Source of the DNA: Nannochloropsis salina CCMP1776 | Taxonomy: Eukaryota; Sar; Eustigmatophyceae; Eustigmatales; Monodopsidaceae | DNA: 64,000 bases | Direction of reading: 5' to 3' | Assembly: GCA_004565275.1 (NCBI GenBank) | Contig: SDOX01000016.1 | Location: forward strand, 239,989 to 303,988 | In this document: piece after piece, positions 62,721-64,000 of the stretch | Position numbering within the stretch: position 1 is the stretch's first letter | How the letters are laid out: every line of letters starts with the position of its first letter | Position numbers and translations under genes: made by a program | The notes under the pieces: model-generated | Told to the model about the DNA's origin: nothing | What the model saw: the letters and a program-made list of their open reading frames with translations, nothing else | Databases searched by the model: none

Positions 62721-64000
62721 TCAATGATAGCGCCGCTGGAATTTTCCAGGACCCCCTTCCACGTTTCCTCTCCTCACGTTCCCGTCACCCCTGGGATAGC
62801 TTGGCGTGTCGTGAGGGACATGTCGCTCGTCCTGGCTGCGTCGACGCTTCTGGGGCCGGTCCACAAATCCGCGGTCCGCCCCCTCCCTCCCCTGCTGGCG
62901 GTATTTAGCACCCTGGGGGTGAAAAGGTCGGCGCCCGTCCCTCCCTGCCCCCTGACCCGGGCCTGCTTCGGGAGAGACCGAACGTGAATAGCGGCCAGAG
63001 TGCCGAGGCAATCCTCGCGGAGGATCTCGGCCGTGGCCGGAAGCAGGGCGTCCTCGCGACCGGCCCTCCAAGAAGGGGCTTGGGCTTCGGGAAGGAGGAT
63101 ACCGGGGGGCCTCACTGTGAGAGTAGGAGTCCTGAGAGGGGCTCGGGTCCCGCGTGCGCCTCACGGAGGAGTACACGGCGCGCGGCCGACCTTGGGAGGC
63201 TGAGTCCGGACGTGGAGGGGGGGAGGGAGAGAGGGAGGGGGAGGGGGAGTGACGCCGACCTTGCTCCCGCCCATGCCTGAATGGTCCCCGCGAGGGCATG
63301 TCCGAGGCATGGGGAGGGAAGGCCGAACGTCTTCCGTCAAAGCCTTTCTTCTCTGCGTCCGGGCCCCGCCTCTCCTGCCCCAAAGGCCTGGCCGGGCGCT
63401 CGTAGCGGGCGGAGGGTGCCTCCCTGCCTCTCCTCGTCCCCTCGGCATCGGGCGCGTTCGCAAACGACCGCCCTTTAAAAGGTCTGAAGGTGGCCTTCAT
63501 GCTGCGAAAGCTGTTCCGGGTAATTTTGACGGCACCCTTGCTGTCATGGATGGCTTTCACCGCCTCCGTGGCCTCCTGGACGTTGCCGAAGGTGACAAAC
63601 GCCGAGGTCCGATGTTTCTCTGTCAAGGGGTCCCAGACGTTACACTGGTATCAGACATCGAAAGCAAGCAAGGCGGCCAGCACCACCTAAAAACGACAGA
63701 AAGGCACACAAAGGCCCCACCCATAAAGCCCGCTGCTTGACAGCACCACCCTCCTGCGTACCCCGCCCCATTTTTCTCTCGCCCCCCCCCCCCCGCTCAC
63801 CTTTGGGCGTGCCCTTGACCCCCGTCACCCGCACCACCTGGCCCCACCGCTGCATCAAAGCTGCCACTTCCTCTTCCTCCAGCTCCTCCACCCCGTCCAC
63901 GTACACGTCTGCGCACGGGACTCCCAGCGTGTAGCTCGTGGACAGCCTCTGCCCTTCAAAGACGCTCCCCCGCACCCCCTCCCGAAGGCGCTCTGCCAAC
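62721..64000 (-). CDS. RRM protein with RS/Arg-rich tail (partial, continues past the right edge)
   Basis: Two exons are seen: 63801 to beyond 64000, and 62721-63619, joined in phase (G|AG). The RRM is split by the intron: DVYVDGVEELEEEEVAALMQ and WGQVVRVTGVKGTPK hold the RNP2-like strand, and after the intron EKHRTSAFVTFGNVQEATEA and VKAIHDSKGAVKI hold RNP1 (AFVTF) and helix 2. The ~240-residue tail is rich in Arg, Ser, Pro, Gly and Asp, with RS and SP repeats (SPSPSLSPSPPPR), typical of splicing regulators and mRNA-binding nuclear proteins. It ends GPGKFQRRYH. The N-terminus and start lie outside the window. RS tails are phosphorylated by SR kinases in known proteins. Confidence 0.85.

Overview
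This window looks like nuclear DNA of a photosynthetic eukaryote with a red-algal-type secondary plastid, most likely a stramenopile alga; a eustigmatophyte-like genome would fit but is not proven. The reasons are spliced genes with GT-AG introns on both strands, pyruvate phosphate dikinase behind a signal-peptide-plus-Phe plastid presequence, (CCCT)n/(GGGA)n microsatellites in many introns, and a mix of spliced and long intronless genes. About 25 genes are supported. No rRNA gene, tRNA gene or CRISPR array was seen.

Layout. 1-16.7 kb: an unrecognised multi-exon gene, prefoldin subunit 6, a small organelle-targeted protein faintly like PEP carboxykinase, plastid PPDK (8 exons, 946 aa), a GNAT acetyltransferase and an NR2C2AP-like protein. 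17-22.5 kb: an intronless MST/Hippo-type kinase with a C-terminal SARAH helix, a TMEM128-like membrane protein and a QueG-type epoxyqueuosine reductase. 23.2-39.4 kb: a run of secretory-pathway carbohydrate genes, namely a Golgi-type glycosyltransferase-like protein, an alpha/beta-hydrolase esterase, two near-identical type II membrane SGNH/PC-esterase-like proteins, a GH43-like glycosidase and an acyltransferase-3 family protein. The two PC-esterase genes come from a tandem duplication. The second copy is interrupted by a 3.5-kb Mutator-like DNA transposon whose interior has been duplicated head-to-head into a large palindrome.

40.5-64 kb: a Gln-rich intronless gene, a SNAPC4-like multi-Myb protein, a Nudix hydrolase, an acetyl-CoA hydrolase/acetate CoA-transferase, then two head-to-head intronless genes of 1,105 and 1,104 aa that resemble STIL/Ana2 and a CM1 (centrosomin/CDK5RAP2) protein. 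These imply centriole or basal-body biology. Next come a divergent pair of ML-domain (NPC2-like) genes, one apparently broken, a ZIP metal transporter, and the 3' part of an RRM/RS-rich RNA-binding protein that runs off the right edge.

The 23-39 kb block makes sense as a set for building, acylating, deacylating and trimming an extracellular or wall polysaccharide. The STIL/CM1 pair makes sense as co-expressed centriole/MTOC factors. Exon boundaries were placed by hand from splice motifs and reading-frame phase, so first exons are the least certain parts.
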